NCBI RefSeq assembly: GCF_004006395.2
Contig: NZ_CP029758.2
Coordinates: 1,178,001-1,242,000 of the forward strand
DNA: 64,000 nt
Direction: 5' to 3'
Source: Clostridium sp. AWRP
GTDB taxonomy: Bacteria > Bacillota > Clostridia > Clostridiales > Clostridiaceae
Below the pieces are notes generated by a model. It saw only the letters and a list, made by a program, of their open reading frames with translations. It did no database searches and was not told where the DNA came from. The position numbers were made by a program, and so were the translations under genes. Shown here in pieces: positions 1 to 9,035 of this stretch; the stretch's first letter is position 1, and each line of letters starts with the position of its first letter.

Positions 1-609
1 ATGGCAGTTGAACAAATGAAACAACAAATGCAGGGTATCGTTAATCCACAGCAGACACAACCACAACTAACGCCAGAGCAGCAAAATGAGGCATTTATGA
101 ATAAGTTCTATGAAAATCCAACAGGAACTATTCAAGAAATGCTTAAAACTATAGTTGAGCCACAAATTCAGCCTATACAACAGCAAATGCAAGCACAACA
201 GCAACAGCAAGCATGGAATCAAGCTGTAGGTGATTTTGCACAAAAGACACCAGATTTTGATAACTGGAAAGGACAAATGGGACAGGTACTAGATGCTAAT
301 CCAAACCTAGCCGATTTAGCAAGAATACCAAATGGTTTAGAAATAGCCTATAACATGGCTAAAGGACAGAATTATCAAGACCCTAGTTCTATGCTTCAAA
401 ATCAAGACTTTGTAAAACAAAATATTCTAAGTAACCAGGATATTAAAAATCAGATTATTCAAGAATATTTGCAAGGTATACAACAAGGGGAGAAAGCGCC
501 TACCGTCATTAATGGCCAGGCAAATGGTTCAACGGTAGTAGTTCCAGAGGGTAAACCTCAAAATATGAAAGATGCCAGGGCAATGGCAATTAAAATGTTA
601 CAAAGTTAA
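1..609 (+). CDS. Phage scaffold-like protein (5' end possibly cut by window)
   Basis: A glutamine-rich, mostly helical protein of at least 202 residues lies immediately upstream of the major capsid gene, the usual place of a scaffolding protein. Residues 1-75 hold several Q-rich runs; the C-terminal quarter carries a short basic segment (KDARAMAIKMLQ), typical of scaffold ends that bind capsid protein. The frame is open from base 1, so the true start may lie left of the window. The scaffold role rests on position and composition, not on a recognised domain. Confidence 0.6.
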   Translation: MAVEQMKQQMQGIVNPQQTQPQLTPEQQNEAFMNKFYENPTGTIQEMLKTIVEPQIQPIQQQMQAQQQQQAWNQAVGDFAQKTPDFDNWKGQMGQVLDANPNLADLARIPNGLEIAYNMAKGQNYQDPSSMLQNQDFVKQNILSNQDIKNQIIQEYLQGIQQGEKAPTVINGQANGSTVVVPEGKPQNMKDARAMAIKMLQS

Positions 610-635
610 ACACGTAGATAAGGAGTGATTGGATT

Positions 636-1820
636 ATGGCAGTAACAATGGCAAGTGCAGATCAAATATTAAAAATTGTATATAGAGAATTATTAGCTAA
701 TCAGTTAAACATAGAAACAGATCCATTATATAATGCGATAGAGAGTTCAACAGAGGGTGTGACAGGTAAGGAAGTTAGGGTTGCAGCACCATTTGGTGTA
801 AATGGTGGTATAGGTGCAGGTGCAGAAGTTGGACCATTACCAAAGTCCAATGGAAATCAATATCAGCAATTTGTATCTACTCTAAAGAATCTCTATGGCA
901 CACTTTCAATTTCAGATAAATCCATAAAGGCAACTTCAAATAATGAAGGTGCCTTTATAACTTTACTCGAATCAGAAATTGAAGGGTTAAAGAAAACAGC
1001 AAAGTTCAACCTTTCAAGGATGTTATACGGTGATGGAGTAGGAATTATAGCTACAGCAAAAGGGGCAGTTACATCTCAGTTAACAATACCGATAGATGGT
1101 TATAAATATTTAATTGAGGGACTAACAATTGATATATTAAGTGCTTCAACTCATGCACCTGTAACAAATGGTGCAGGAAGAAGAATCCTAAATGTAAATA
1201 GAGGTGCTACACCTTCTATAACCTTAGATACAGATGGTGGCAATGTAACTTTAGAAGGAACAGAAATAATTACTGTTCAGCAATCTTATAATATGGAAAT
1301 AATAGGACTGAAAGAAATATTTAAAAATACAGGTGCGCTATATGGAGTGGATAGGTCAGCTAACTACTGGATGGTTCCTTATATGCAATCTAGTATTGGT
1401 GCTATTTCGGATGTTAAAATACAGGCTGCAATTGATTATTTAGATGAAGTTGCAGGTTCAAAGGTTAATTTCCTATTGTGTTCAAGTGGTGTAAAAAGGG
1501 CATATCAGGCATACATGGAATCCACTAAGAGGAACGTTAATACGTTAAATTTATCTGGAGGTTTTACAGCTCTAAGCTATAATAACCAGCCCTTAGTTTC
1601 AAGTAAATTTGCCCCTACAGGTACATTAAAGTTGTTAGATACAACTAAGTTTACACAGTATAATATGGGAGATTGGGATTGGCTGCAAGGTACTATGGGT
1701 GCAATACTTACACAAGTAGCTGGAACTCCATTATGGGGAGCTACACTCGTTAAATATTGTGAGTTGATTTGTAAGCATCCTGGAGGTCAAGCAGAATTAA
1801 GCGGAGTAACTGAATCATAA
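636..1820 (+). CDS. Phage major capsid protein
   Basis: A 394-residue protein directly after the scaffold-like gene. Its length, the helical N-terminus (ADQILKIVYRELLANQL), the glycine-rich loop near residues 45-70 and the beta-rich remainder fit an HK97-fold major capsid protein of the podovirus/siphovirus N4-gp56-like type. The start is supported by AGGAGTGA at 620-627, 8 nt before the ATG. A perfect 11-bp hairpin follows the stop codon, as is common after capsid genes that must be expressed above their downstream neighbours. The family is inferred from order and general features. Confidence 0.72.
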   Translation: MAVTMASADQILKIVYRELLANQLNIETDPLYNAIESSTEGVTGKEVRVAAPFGVNGGIGAGAEVGPLPKSNGNQYQQFVSTLKNLYGTLSISDKSIKATSNNEGAFITLLESEIEGLKKTAKFNLSRMLYGDGVGIIATAKGAVTSQLTIPIDGYKYLIEGLTIDILSASTHAPVTNGAGRRILNVNRGATPSITLDTDGGNVTLEGTEIITVQQSYNMEIIGLKEIFKNTGALYGVDRSANYWMVPYMQSSIGAISDVKIQAAIDYLDEVAGSKVNFLLCSSGVKRAYQAYMESTKRNVNTLNLSGGFTALSYNNQPLVSSKFAPTGTLKLLDTTKFTQYNMGDWDWLQGTMGAILTQVAGTPLWGATLVKYCELICKHPGGQAELSGVTES

Positions 1821-1850
1821 AAAAGGTAAGGATTAAAGCCTTACCTTTTG
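1821..1850 (+). terminator. Hairpin terminator/attenuator after capsid gene
   Basis: AAAAGGTAAGG (1821-1831) and CCTTACCTTTT (1839-1849) form a perfect 11-bp stem with a 7-nt loop right after the capsid stop codon. The T run is short (TTTT), so it probably terminates only partially and sets a capsid-to-connector expression ratio. Confidence 0.7.
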
Positions 1851-1870
1851 CATTTAAGAAAGGTGATTTT

Positions 1871-2275
1871 ATGTATATAGATACAGATAGAGAAGTTATA
1901 ACTTCAAGTACCTGCAATATACCACAAAGATTAAAGCAGATAGATAAAGGCTATTTCGTGGTAAGAAATCATTCTATAGGACAATTTGAAGTACACCACA
2001 AGGATCAACCATTTAATACATTTTGCCTATCAATACCCTGGAATGAGCTAGACGAAAGAACCTTACAAATGGTGAGAGAAACAAGAATTGAATATATAAA
2101 AAATATTACAGCCCAAATGGACAGGAAAAATGAGCAGATTGGAATTGATGGAGATAAAAAACTTAAAGATGTTACAGAAACAGTTTCCAGGAATATTTAC
2201 AAGTATGTAAAAGCTCATGAAAGTAAGGAAACTATAGACGAAGATAGTAAATATTTTAAAAAGGCGGTGTCTTAA
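1871..2275 (+). CDS. Phage hypothetical protein (head-tail junction region)
   Basis: A 134-residue protein with ribosome-binding site AAAGGTGAT before the ATG. Its stop overlaps the first base of the next ATG (ATGA-type coupling at 2275), so it is translationally coupled to the adaptor-like gene. The C-terminal half is lysine/glutamate-rich and helical. No domain recognised; its position between capsid and adaptor genes suggests a small structural or head-completion protein. Confidence 0.6.
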   Translation: MYIDTDREVITSSTCNIPQRLKQIDKGYFVVRNHSIGQFEVHHKDQPFNTFCLSIPWNELDERTLQMVRETRIEYIKNITAQMDRKNEQIGIDGDKKLKDVTETVSRNIYKYVKAHESKETIDEDSKYFKKAVS

Positions 2276-2820
2276 TGAGTACCGTAAAGGATGTTTACAA
2301 GGAAATTTTAAGTAAAACCAACAAGCCATTAAATCTAGCAACAATAAGACGTAGGATAAATGAGGCTATAGATTTTTTTAGTAGTATTTATGACAGAATG
2401 ATATTGAAATCACAAATTACTATAAGTTGCGTTGATACTGACACTTACTATGAGATTCCAGTAGATTATATTGGAATATCTAAGGTATTAGACGCAGATA
2501 ACAAGAAATATTATGATTTTCAAATGCTGAATAACTCTATAAAATTCAAAAATATAGGAAATTATACTCTGATAGTTACTATTAAACCAAACTTACAGCA
2601 GACAAGAGACATTAGGCTCCTTCAAAATGAAGTTATAAATATAAATCCATTATTTCTAAGACCTTTAATATTTTATATATTATCTCTTATAGAAGATGAT
2701 CCTAATAAATCATCAAACTATATGAGTACAGCCAATACATTAGCACAGGAGGCTAATTTTATGGCAAAAAGGCAGGACAATGCAAATAAAAAAAGAATAC
2801 CTGCTCTGTTATGGAGATAG
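2275..2820 (+). CDS. Phage head-tail adaptor-like protein, copy 1
   Basis: A 181-residue protein beginning STVKDVYKEILSKTN, followed by helices, a central beta segment with the motif IPVDYIGISKVLD, and a C-terminal helical region. The two following genes share this plan: helical start, then [LIV]P.D[FY][IV] motif, then Tyr-rich helix ending near LNEFN or its equivalent. Three small proteins of this kind between capsid and nozzle genes fit gp6/gp11-type connector or adaptor subunits of tailed phages. The role is inferred from order and shared pattern. Confidence 0.55.
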   Translation: MSTVKDVYKEILSKTNKPLNLATIRRRINEAIDFFSSIYDRMILKSQITISCVDTDTYYEIPVDYIGISKVLDADNKKYYDFQMLNNSIKFKNIGNYTLIVTIKPNLQQTRDIRLLQNEVININPLFLRPLIFYILSLIEDDPNKSSNYMSTANTLAQEANFMAKRQDNANKKRIPALLWR

Positions 2821-2833
2821 GACGGTGATATAA

Positions 2834-3358
2834 TTGTCAACTTTTAAAGATGCTATATCAGATGTTTTAAATAGAGTAGAAGAAGATCCTATAGACGAAG
2901 TTGAAGACGATATACTTCAAATGGTCAAGAATGGAATAAATGAAGGATATATGCTAATTGCAGCTAAAGCAGATAAAAGAACTAAAAATATTATATTTAG
3001 TTATGTAGACGGATATAAACTTCCAGATGATTTTGTAGAAGTTGTTAGTTTGTACCATAATTCGATAGGCCGTTTATCAATTTTAGACTATGAAATAATA
3101 GCTGACTTATTGTATATAAGGTCAAGAGATGCTCAAAATGGCAGTATAACGCTTACCTATGCTAATTATCCAGAACCATTAACAAATGATACGGATACAG
3201 TTAATATAAGTCCAAGCTATTATTACGCTTTACTTGTATATGGTTCTTATACTTATTATGTTTACAGAAGGAAGCCTGATATTGCAGAAATGCTTTTAAA
3301 TGAATTCAATATGTTAGTAGGTGGTGATGGAACAAATGAAACTCAAAGAAATATTTAA
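2834..3358 (+). CDS. Phage head-tail adaptor-like protein, copy 2
   Basis: A 174-residue protein read from a TTG codon preceded by GGTGAT (2824-2829). It shares the plan of its neighbours: STFKDAISDVLNRV start, ILQMVKNGINEGYMLIA helix, LPDDFVEVVSLY motif, then a Tyr-rich helical tail ending LNEFNMLVGG. It is clearly related to the next gene, whose tail reads LNEFNAITG. Probably one of a set of ring-forming connector proteins; no exact family assigned. Its 3' end overlaps the start of copy 3 by 23 bases. Confidence 0.55.
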   Translation: MSTFKDAISDVLNRVEEDPIDEVEDDILQMVKNGINEGYMLIAAKADKRTKNIIFSYVDGYKLPDDFVEVVSLYHNSIGRLSILDYEIIADLLYIRSRDAQNGSITLTYANYPEPLTNDTDTVNISPSYYYALLVYGSYTYYVYRRKPDIAEMLLNEFNMLVGGDGTNETQRNI

Positions 3359-3890
3359 ATTTGCATTAAACAGAATAGGGGAGCATGAAGGTGATAGGCA
3401 GATAACCAATATTGTAATAAGTGGTATTAATGCAGGGTATAAAATAATTGCTATAAAGAATAAAAAGACTAAGCAAATTCCTATAACTGCAGAATTAAAT
3501 GTACCTGTATCACTTCCAGTAGATTTTATTAACCTTGTTTTACTTCAAAAAGAAGGTGTTGATGGTGGAAGATTAAGTCCGAATGATTATTTTAGTGAAA
3601 GTGATATATTGCTGGTGACCAATCTTGATGTGGTAGGGGATCTAACTATGTATTACAATTATATACCAGTTGATTTAGTCTATGGTATTGATGATGAAAA
3701 GGAACCTTCTATACAAGCAGCTTATCATATCGCGTTAGCTTCTTATGCAGCTTATTACTATTTTATATTCAAGAAAGATTTTAATGCAGCAACTATGTGT
3801 TTAAATGAATTTAATGCAATAACGGGACTTGCAGAAACAACAGAAATAAACAGTGACCAACCCAATATACAAGAAAGCAATAAAAAATAA
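3336..3890 (+). CDS. Phage head-tail adaptor-like protein, copy 3
   Basis: Read from ATG 3336 (MKLKEIFKFALNRIGEHEG) because GGTGGTGAT sits 8 nt upstream; an in-frame GTG at 3321 lies inside that ribosome-binding site. The protein (184 residues) repeats the pattern of copy 2: ISGINAGYKIIAIKNKK helix, LPVDFINLVLLQ motif, and a Tyr/Ala-rich helix ending LNEFNAITG. The start lies inside the end of copy 2, indicating coupled translation. Likely another connector-ring subunit produced by tandem duplication. Confidence 0.55.
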   Translation: MKLKEIFKFALNRIGEHEGDRQITNIVISGINAGYKIIAIKNKKTKQIPITAELNVPVSLPVDFINLVLLQKEGVDGGRLSPNDYFSESDILLVTNLDVVGDLTMYYNYIPVDLVYGIDDEKEPSIQAAYHIALASYAAYYYFIFKKDFNAATMCLNEFNAITGLAETTEINSDQPNIQESNKK

Positions 3891-3904
3891 GGGAGATGTT
3901 ATAA

Positions 3905-4321
3905 ATGGCAAATTTAATTCATGTATATCAAGGATCTGTAACAAGTGGAGGAACGGATGGGACACAGGTATCTGAAGGAACTGAAACTGCACCAATAATC
4001 GTAGGACCTTTAAATGCAACAAACAATGAAGAAAGTTCAGCGATAAAATTAGCTATAAGATGTGATGCTGGATATAATTCATCCGGTAATGCTGTAATAA
4101 CCCCTACAGGAACAACAGCAGATAAATGGGCATTAGCACCAGATAACGCAGGGGTAGCAGGAAGCTTCGGAACTTATGGATCGGCTCTTACTATATCAAG
4201 TGTAATAGGTACTACAAATACATTATTTTGGGTAAAAGCAAAAGCTTCAAATACAGAAACTCCAGCAAATGATACAAGTGTAGATTTAGTAGTAAATGCA
4301 ACAATAAATGCAGTTCCTTAG
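3905..4321 (+). CDS. Phage Ala/Thr/Ser-rich virion protein (decoration-like)
   Basis: A 138-residue protein, poor in charged residues and rich in Thr, Ala, Gly and Asn, with predicted short beta strands throughout (Ig-like or jelly-roll-like look). GGGAGATGTTATAAATG supplies the start. Small beta proteins of this kind decorate capsids or sit on tail hubs. No specific family recognised. It is followed by a short spacer and then the fibre gene. Confidence 0.5.
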   Translation: MANLIHVYQGSVTSGGTDGTQVSEGTETAPIIVGPLNATNNEESSAIKLAIRCDAGYNSSGNAVITPTGTTADKWALAPDNAGVAGSFGTYGSALTISSVIGTTNTLFWVKAKASNTETPANDTSVDLVVNATINAVP

Positions 4322-4364
4322 TCACTAAATTACTTGTAGACTTGTAGATTGGAGGTGACTATAA

Positions 4365-7007
4365 TTGTCTCAGGCAATAAGCAATTTAGAAGTTGGTAAT
4401 AAAATTAAGTTAGGTAAATACCAGGTTGAATCTGAAACAGAAGAACCTATAACATGGATAGTTGCAGATAAAAACCATACTGGGTATCCTGCAAATTCAG
4501 TAACATTAGTAGCAGAAAATATAATTGATTTAAGAGGAGTTGACGGAGCAGAAGCCGGAAACTCAAATAGTATGAGGGCAAGTCATGGTAGCAACAGATA
4601 TAGAACATCAAATTTAAGACAATGGCTAAATTCTAGTGGCGCAGCAAGTGGATGGTTTACAGCACAAAACTTAACAGATGGTACTACAGACACTAATAAT
4701 CATGATGCTTCACCAATTGATGCAAATTTTTGTAATGGAAATGATGAGGCTTGCCCAACAGGGTATGACACTAAAAAAGGATTTTTAAATAGTTTTAGTG
4801 CAAATGAATTAAGTAGTATATTAAATACTGATCTTACAGTTGTAAAAAGTTCGGCAACTGATGGTGGAGGTAGTGAAGTTGTAACTGATAAAGTATTTTT
4901 ATTGTCTAATACAGAAGTTGGATTAGCAGATGAAGGTGGCATTGCAGAAGGAAGCGAGTTGGCTTTATTTAGTGCATTATCAGCTTATAAGACAGCTCCT
5001 CTTACACAAGCAGCAATTTCAAATACTAAAGCTACTGGTATACCTTCCCCAATGACAGGCTCTTGGGAGTGGTGGTTAAGAACTCCTAAAACTGATCCCT
5101 TTATAGTTAATTTTATTGCTCCAGATGGTTCTCTTTCTGCAAATTATGCTAATACTGGCTCTATTGGAGTTAGACCTTCTTTAAACATAAATGATACTAC
5201 TTTAGTATCTGATGATGTAGATTCTGATGGGGCGTACACATTAGAAATTCCTACAGGAACGCCTCAGACTGTTACAATATATACTAAAAGAATAGTAGAA
5301 GTTTCTTCAGGAACGTCTAATAAAATAAGTAATTTATCAGTTGGCGATAAAATTAAGTTAGGTAAATATCAGGTTGAATCTGAAACAGAAGAACCTATCG
5401 TATGGGTAGTTGCAGATAAGAACCATACTGGGTATCCTGCAAATTCAGTAACATTGGTAGCAGAAAAGGTAATTGATTTAAGAGGATTTGATGGGAAAGA
5501 AGCCGGAAACCAATATGGCGGTAGGTCAAATTATGGTAGTAACAGATATAGAACATCAAATTTAAGACAATGGTTAAATTCTAGCGGTGCAGCAAGTGAA
5601 TGGTTTACACCACAGAATTTAGAAGATGGTACTACAGACGGTACTACATATGCTAATGGTTATGATGCTTCACCAATTGATGATAATTTTTCCAAAGATA
5701 GTAAAGCTTGCCCAACAGGATATGATACTAAAAAAGGATTTTTAAATTCATTTAGTTCAAACGAATTGAAAAGTATATTAGATACGGACCTTAAAGTTGT
5801 AAAAAATATGGCAACTGATGGAGGCAGTAGCGAAGTTGTAACTGATAAAGTATTTTTATTGTCTAATACAGAGGTTGGATTAGCAAATGAAAATAGTATT
5901 GCAGAAGGAAACATACTAGCTTTATTTAATACAGAATCTAATAGGCCATCCGGTCTTACACAAGCAGCAATTTTAAATACTAAATCTATTGATAAACCTA
6001 ATATAGAAGATCCAAATGTAGAACCTTGGGATTGGTGGTTAAGAACTCCAGATTATTCTACTCCTTATTTGTGTAGGGAGGTTCATTATGATGGTTCTCT
6101 TGCTGAAAATTATGCTAATACCGGTAGTTTTGGAGTTCGTCCTGCTTTAAATATAAGTGATGCTGCTTTAGTATCTAACACTAAGGATTCTGATGGTGCA
6201 TATACATTAGCGGTTCCTTCAGGAATAGATACTAAGAGAATAGTAACTGTTCCAGGAATACCTCAGAGTGTTACAACAGATACTAAAAGAGAAATAGCTA
6301 ACTCATTAAAAGTATCCACTGATTCTAAAAGAGAAATTACAAATAGTGAAGGTACAAAGGCAGACACTAAAAGGATTTTAAAATCTATTCAAACAATTGC
6401 AGCAGATATTAAAAGAAAAGTCATAGAGTTAAATACAAGTACATTTGACACATTAAGAAGGTCTGAAAATTCAATATCAATATCAATTGATACAGAAAGA
6501 AAAGTACGCCCAGCACAAACTATTAACATAGATACTAAAAGAAAAATTAAAGAAATTCAAATTACGCGTGTAGATACCAAAAGAATTAATCAGTTTATTC
6601 AAAATTTTAGAATAGATACCAAGAGAATATCTTTATTTGTTAATTTTCAAAATAAGGCTGTTAAAAAATATGATATTCAAATGGATTTAATGTATGCTGT
6701 TACTAATGATCTTATTAAAGTAACACAAAATGACTTCGGGGCAGTTGTTTTTAATATTACTATAGCTTCAAATGGTGAAAGCGTTAATTTAGTAGGAAAT
6801 TCAATAAATATTATTATTGATAATAAAAACAATGTTGGCGTTTGTACAATAGTAGATGCCGTAAATGGTGTAGTCCAATACAAACTAACACAAAAAGATA
6901 CGGCCACATTAGGTGTACATCAATTCGCCTTAGAACTAATTACAGCAGATAGCAGAGTTACAACTGAAAAAGCAAAATATACAGTAATAGAAGATTTAAA
7001 TTCATAA
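4365..7007 (+). CDS. Phage tail fibre: duplicated DUF6273 lectin-like domains, DTKR repeats, BppU-like C-terminus
   Basis: An 880-residue protein read from TTG with GGAGGTGA 6 nt upstream. Residues ~6-300 and ~322-620 are two copies of the same ~300-residue domain (KIKLGKYQVESETEEPI start, NRYRTSNLRQWLNSSGAAS middle, WWLRTP and GVRP[SA]LNI near the end), a pattern of DUF6273/C-type-lectin-like folds. Residues ~620-760 hold about ten degenerate repeats ending in DTKR-like motifs. The last ~120 residues (MDLMYAVTNDLIKVTQNDFG onward) resemble the BppU_N baseplate domain. Likely a receptor-binding or fibre protein of the tail; DUF and BppU assignments are by eye. Confidence 0.7.
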   Translation: MSQAISNLEVGNKIKLGKYQVESETEEPITWIVADKNHTGYPANSVTLVAENIIDLRGVDGAEAGNSNSMRASHGSNRYRTSNLRQWLNSSGAASGWFTAQNLTDGTTDTNNHDASPIDANFCNGNDEACPTGYDTKKGFLNSFSANELSSILNTDLTVVKSSATDGGGSEVVTDKVFLLSNTEVGLADEGGIAEGSELALFSALSAYKTAPLTQAAISNTKATGIPSPMTGSWEWWLRTPKTDPFIVNFIAPDGSLSANYANTGSIGVRPSLNINDTTLVSDDVDSDGAYTLEIPTGTPQTVTIYTKRIVEVSSGTSNKISNLSVGDKIKLGKYQVESETEEPIVWVVADKNHTGYPANSVTLVAEKVIDLRGFDGKEAGNQYGGRSNYGSNRYRTSNLRQWLNSSGAASEWFTPQNLEDGTTDGTTYANGYDASPIDDNFSKDSKACPTGYDTKKGFLNSFSSNELKSILDTDLKVVKNMATDGGSSEVVTDKVFLLSNTEVGLANENSIAEGNILALFNTESNRPSGLTQAAILNTKSIDKPNIEDPNVEPWDWWLRTPDYSTPYLCREVHYDGSLAENYANTGSFGVRPALNISDAALVSNTKDSDGAYTLAVPSGIDTKRIVTVPGIPQSVTTDTKREIANSLKVSTDSKREITNSEGTKADTKRILKSIQTIAADIKRKVIELNTSTFDTLRRSENSISISIDTERKVRPAQTINIDTKRKIKEIQITRVDTKRINQFIQNFRIDTKRISLFVNFQNKAVKKYDIQMDLMYAVTNDLIKVTQNDFGAVVFNITIASNGESVNLVGNSINIIIDNKNNVGVCTIVDAVNGVVQYKLTQKDTATLGVHQFALELITADSRVTTEKAKYTVIEDLNS
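4380..6225 (+). repeat. Tandem duplication inside the fibre gene
   Basis: About 880 bp from 4380 to 5260 is repeated from about 5326 to 6225 with high nucleotide identity at both ends of each copy (for example around 4399-4450 versus 5347-5400) and lower identity in the parts encoding the loop before GVRP. This is a recent in-gene duplication with local divergence. Confidence 0.85.
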
Positions 7008-7022
7008 AAGGGTGATGAATTT

Positions 7023-8759
7023 ATGGATAAAGAAAGTTTATTAAGCTTTAATTTTTCTAATGGAATAAATGAGTATAAAGATGAAACTCTTTTAGATGCA
7101 AGTGAAGCGAGTAAAGCACAAAATATAGACATAGACAGTGGCGTTTTATCTACTATAAAGGAACCTTCTACTGTTTTAAAACGAAGCAATATAGTTAGAC
7201 TTGCTAAATTTTTTAAAAATGGCAGTACAACTTTAATGCCCCTAGAAACTAATTCAGATTATTTAAATTATCAAGTTGGAGATACTGAGGTAATGTTGAT
7301 TGGAGATGGCATTACCTCAGTTAAAGTTTATGATGGAAGTTCTTACAGAAATCTTGAAAATAGAAGAATAGAAAATATAACTACTCTTAATATACCTCCA
7401 CTTAAACCACAAACAATTGTGAGAATAGGTGGAGGAAGTAAGGAAAATTCAATTAAAGTACAGTGTTTTCCAACTGTAGATAACGTAAATTCTATATATA
7501 TTAGAAGGTCAATTGATATGAGAGGCTATGATTGTGGGCAGCCTGTTCCTTATGATGCCATACCATATGCAAGTGAAAGCGATATACTAGAAACTTACGT
7601 TGGAGAGGTTATTACTTTATTTGAAAAAGGTTATCCTAGTGTTGATACTTATGATCCAACTACTGGTCATACGATCACTACTAAAATGACTAGCGGACCT
7701 AAAGTAATTGTTATGTTTATTCAATTTCCTGTTACAGAGGATATGATTACGAAAAGTGTTACTGCACCACAGACTTTTACTGAAAGCCCTCCGAAGGGGA
7801 GCATGATTGAGTTAAACCATGAAAGAGTATGGCTTGCTGGTGATGTAGATTTTCCTAATAGAGTGTATTTTTCTAAAGATTTAGACATAGACGATTGGAC
7901 TATACCTATTGATGAAGGGGAAGCCAACCAGCATGGAGGATTAATTGATGTTCCTACCTGGGATGGTGGTATAATCATAGGCCTAAAAGTTTTATTCGGA
8001 GATCTATTTGTTTTTAAGAATAGAAATATCTTTAGAATATTTGGAACCTATCCAGGTAACTATGAATTGGAACAGGTATGCAGCACAACAGGTGCAATAT
8101 CTGATAGAAGTATAGTATCAGGACCTTCTGCTGTATATTTTGCATCAAAAGAAGGTATATATGCGTTCAACGGAACATCTGCAAATCTTGTTAGTCAAAA
8201 GATTAGAGACACATGGAAAAACATTAATCAGGACTATATTAAAAATGCAGTAGGTATTTTTTATGATAATAAATATTATCTTGCGGTCCCTGAAGGAAAT
8301 TCAACAACTAATAATCTTTTAATTAAATACAATACGGAAGATGGCAATTTTACATTTATAAGAGGATTAGAAATAAATGATTTTATAGAATTTAACGGAA
8401 ATATGTATTTTAGCAATGATTCAGGCGTTTATAATATGTTTCAGTCAGAGGACCTTAATACTAATGGATATGAAGCAAATTGGACAACAGGAAAGTTAAA
8501 CTTTGGAGCTTCAAATGCAGTAAAGAGAACTGAAAAAATGTATTTTTTAGGTAGTGGAAATGGTAAAATTCAAATAAGCATAGAAAATGAGAAAGGCAAG
8601 AAAAAGACTGTTAAGCTTCCTTTACCCTCAACTGAAAAAATGTTTAAAAAAAGAATAAGAAATAGAGGTAGGACACTTAAATTTTCATTTTCTAGTGTAG
8701 AGGGTTCAAAATTCAAGTTAAAAGATATGCAGATAACATATGAAACAGAATACGATTAA
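7023..8759 (+). CDS. Phage tail nozzle / stabilisation-like protein (beta-propeller)
   Basis: A 578-residue protein with start LLSFNFSNGINEYKDETLL, typical of proteins opening with a 'net result' strand, then repeated beta segments such as NHERVWLAGD, NRVYFSKDLD, FGDLFVFKNRNIFRIFGT and FASKEGIYAFNGT. These segments are characteristic of the P22 gp10/T7 gp12-like tail-tube (nozzle) family with a beta-propeller. It ends in a beta domain with many lysines. Its position after adaptors and fibre and before internal proteins supports a short-tailed (podovirus-like) virion. Confidence 0.65.
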   Translation: MDKESLLSFNFSNGINEYKDETLLDASEASKAQNIDIDSGVLSTIKEPSTVLKRSNIVRLAKFFKNGSTTLMPLETNSDYLNYQVGDTEVMLIGDGITSVKVYDGSSYRNLENRRIENITTLNIPPLKPQTIVRIGGGSKENSIKVQCFPTVDNVNSIYIRRSIDMRGYDCGQPVPYDAIPYASESDILETYVGEVITLFEKGYPSVDTYDPTTGHTITTKMTSGPKVIVMFIQFPVTEDMITKSVTAPQTFTESPPKGSMIELNHERVWLAGDVDFPNRVYFSKDLDIDDWTIPIDEGEANQHGGLIDVPTWDGGIIIGLKVLFGDLFVFKNRNIFRIFGTYPGNYELEQVCSTTGAISDRSIVSGPSAVYFASKEGIYAFNGTSANLVSQKIRDTWKNINQDYIKNAVGIFYDNKYYLAVPEGNSTTNNLLIKYNTEDGNFTFIRGLEINDFIEFNGNMYFSNDSGVYNMFQSEDLNTNGYEANWTTGKLNFGASNAVKRTEKMYFLGSGNGKIQISIENEKGKKKTVKLPLPSTEKMFKKRIRNRGRTLKFSFSSVEGSKFKLKDMQITYETEYD

Positions 8760-8772
8760 GAGGTGCTTATAT

Positions 8773-9024
8773 ATGGATTATTCAAGAAAGAATATAACTG
8801 GGACTGATCCGGTAGATATAAAAAACATAAATGATAATTTTAAATATTTATTTATGAAAATATTTCAAAAGGTAGCGGCAGTAACAACTTCTTCCGTTTC
8901 TAAAGAATCACCTGAACAAGCTCAAACAACTCAACCATTTCATATTGAAGAACCAGACGAACCACCTGCGCCAACTTATGCCTATTTTGCTGATGATCCA
9001 GACATAAATCTTCCAACGTTATAG
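8773..9024 (+). CDS. Small Pro-rich phage protein
   Basis: Read from ATG 8773 because AGAGGTGC lies 7 nt upstream; the open frame reaches back into the previous gene but has no ribosome-binding site there. The 83-residue product has a helical first half (DPVDIKNINDNFKYLFMKIFQKVA) and an acidic, proline-rich second half (EEPDEPPAPTYAYF). Possibly a small virion or linker protein. No family recognised. Confidence 0.5.
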   Translation: MDYSRKNITGTDPVDIKNINDNFKYLFMKIFQKVAAVTTSSVSKESPEQAQTTQPFHIEEPDEPPAPTYAYFADDPDINLPTL

Positions 9025-9035
9025 GTAATAAGATA

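Noticed and set aside
4365..7007. Diversity-generating retroelement target in the fibre gene
   Set aside because: The lectin-like fold fits, but no reverse transcriptase or template repeat is seen in the window and loop differences are not confined to adenine positions.
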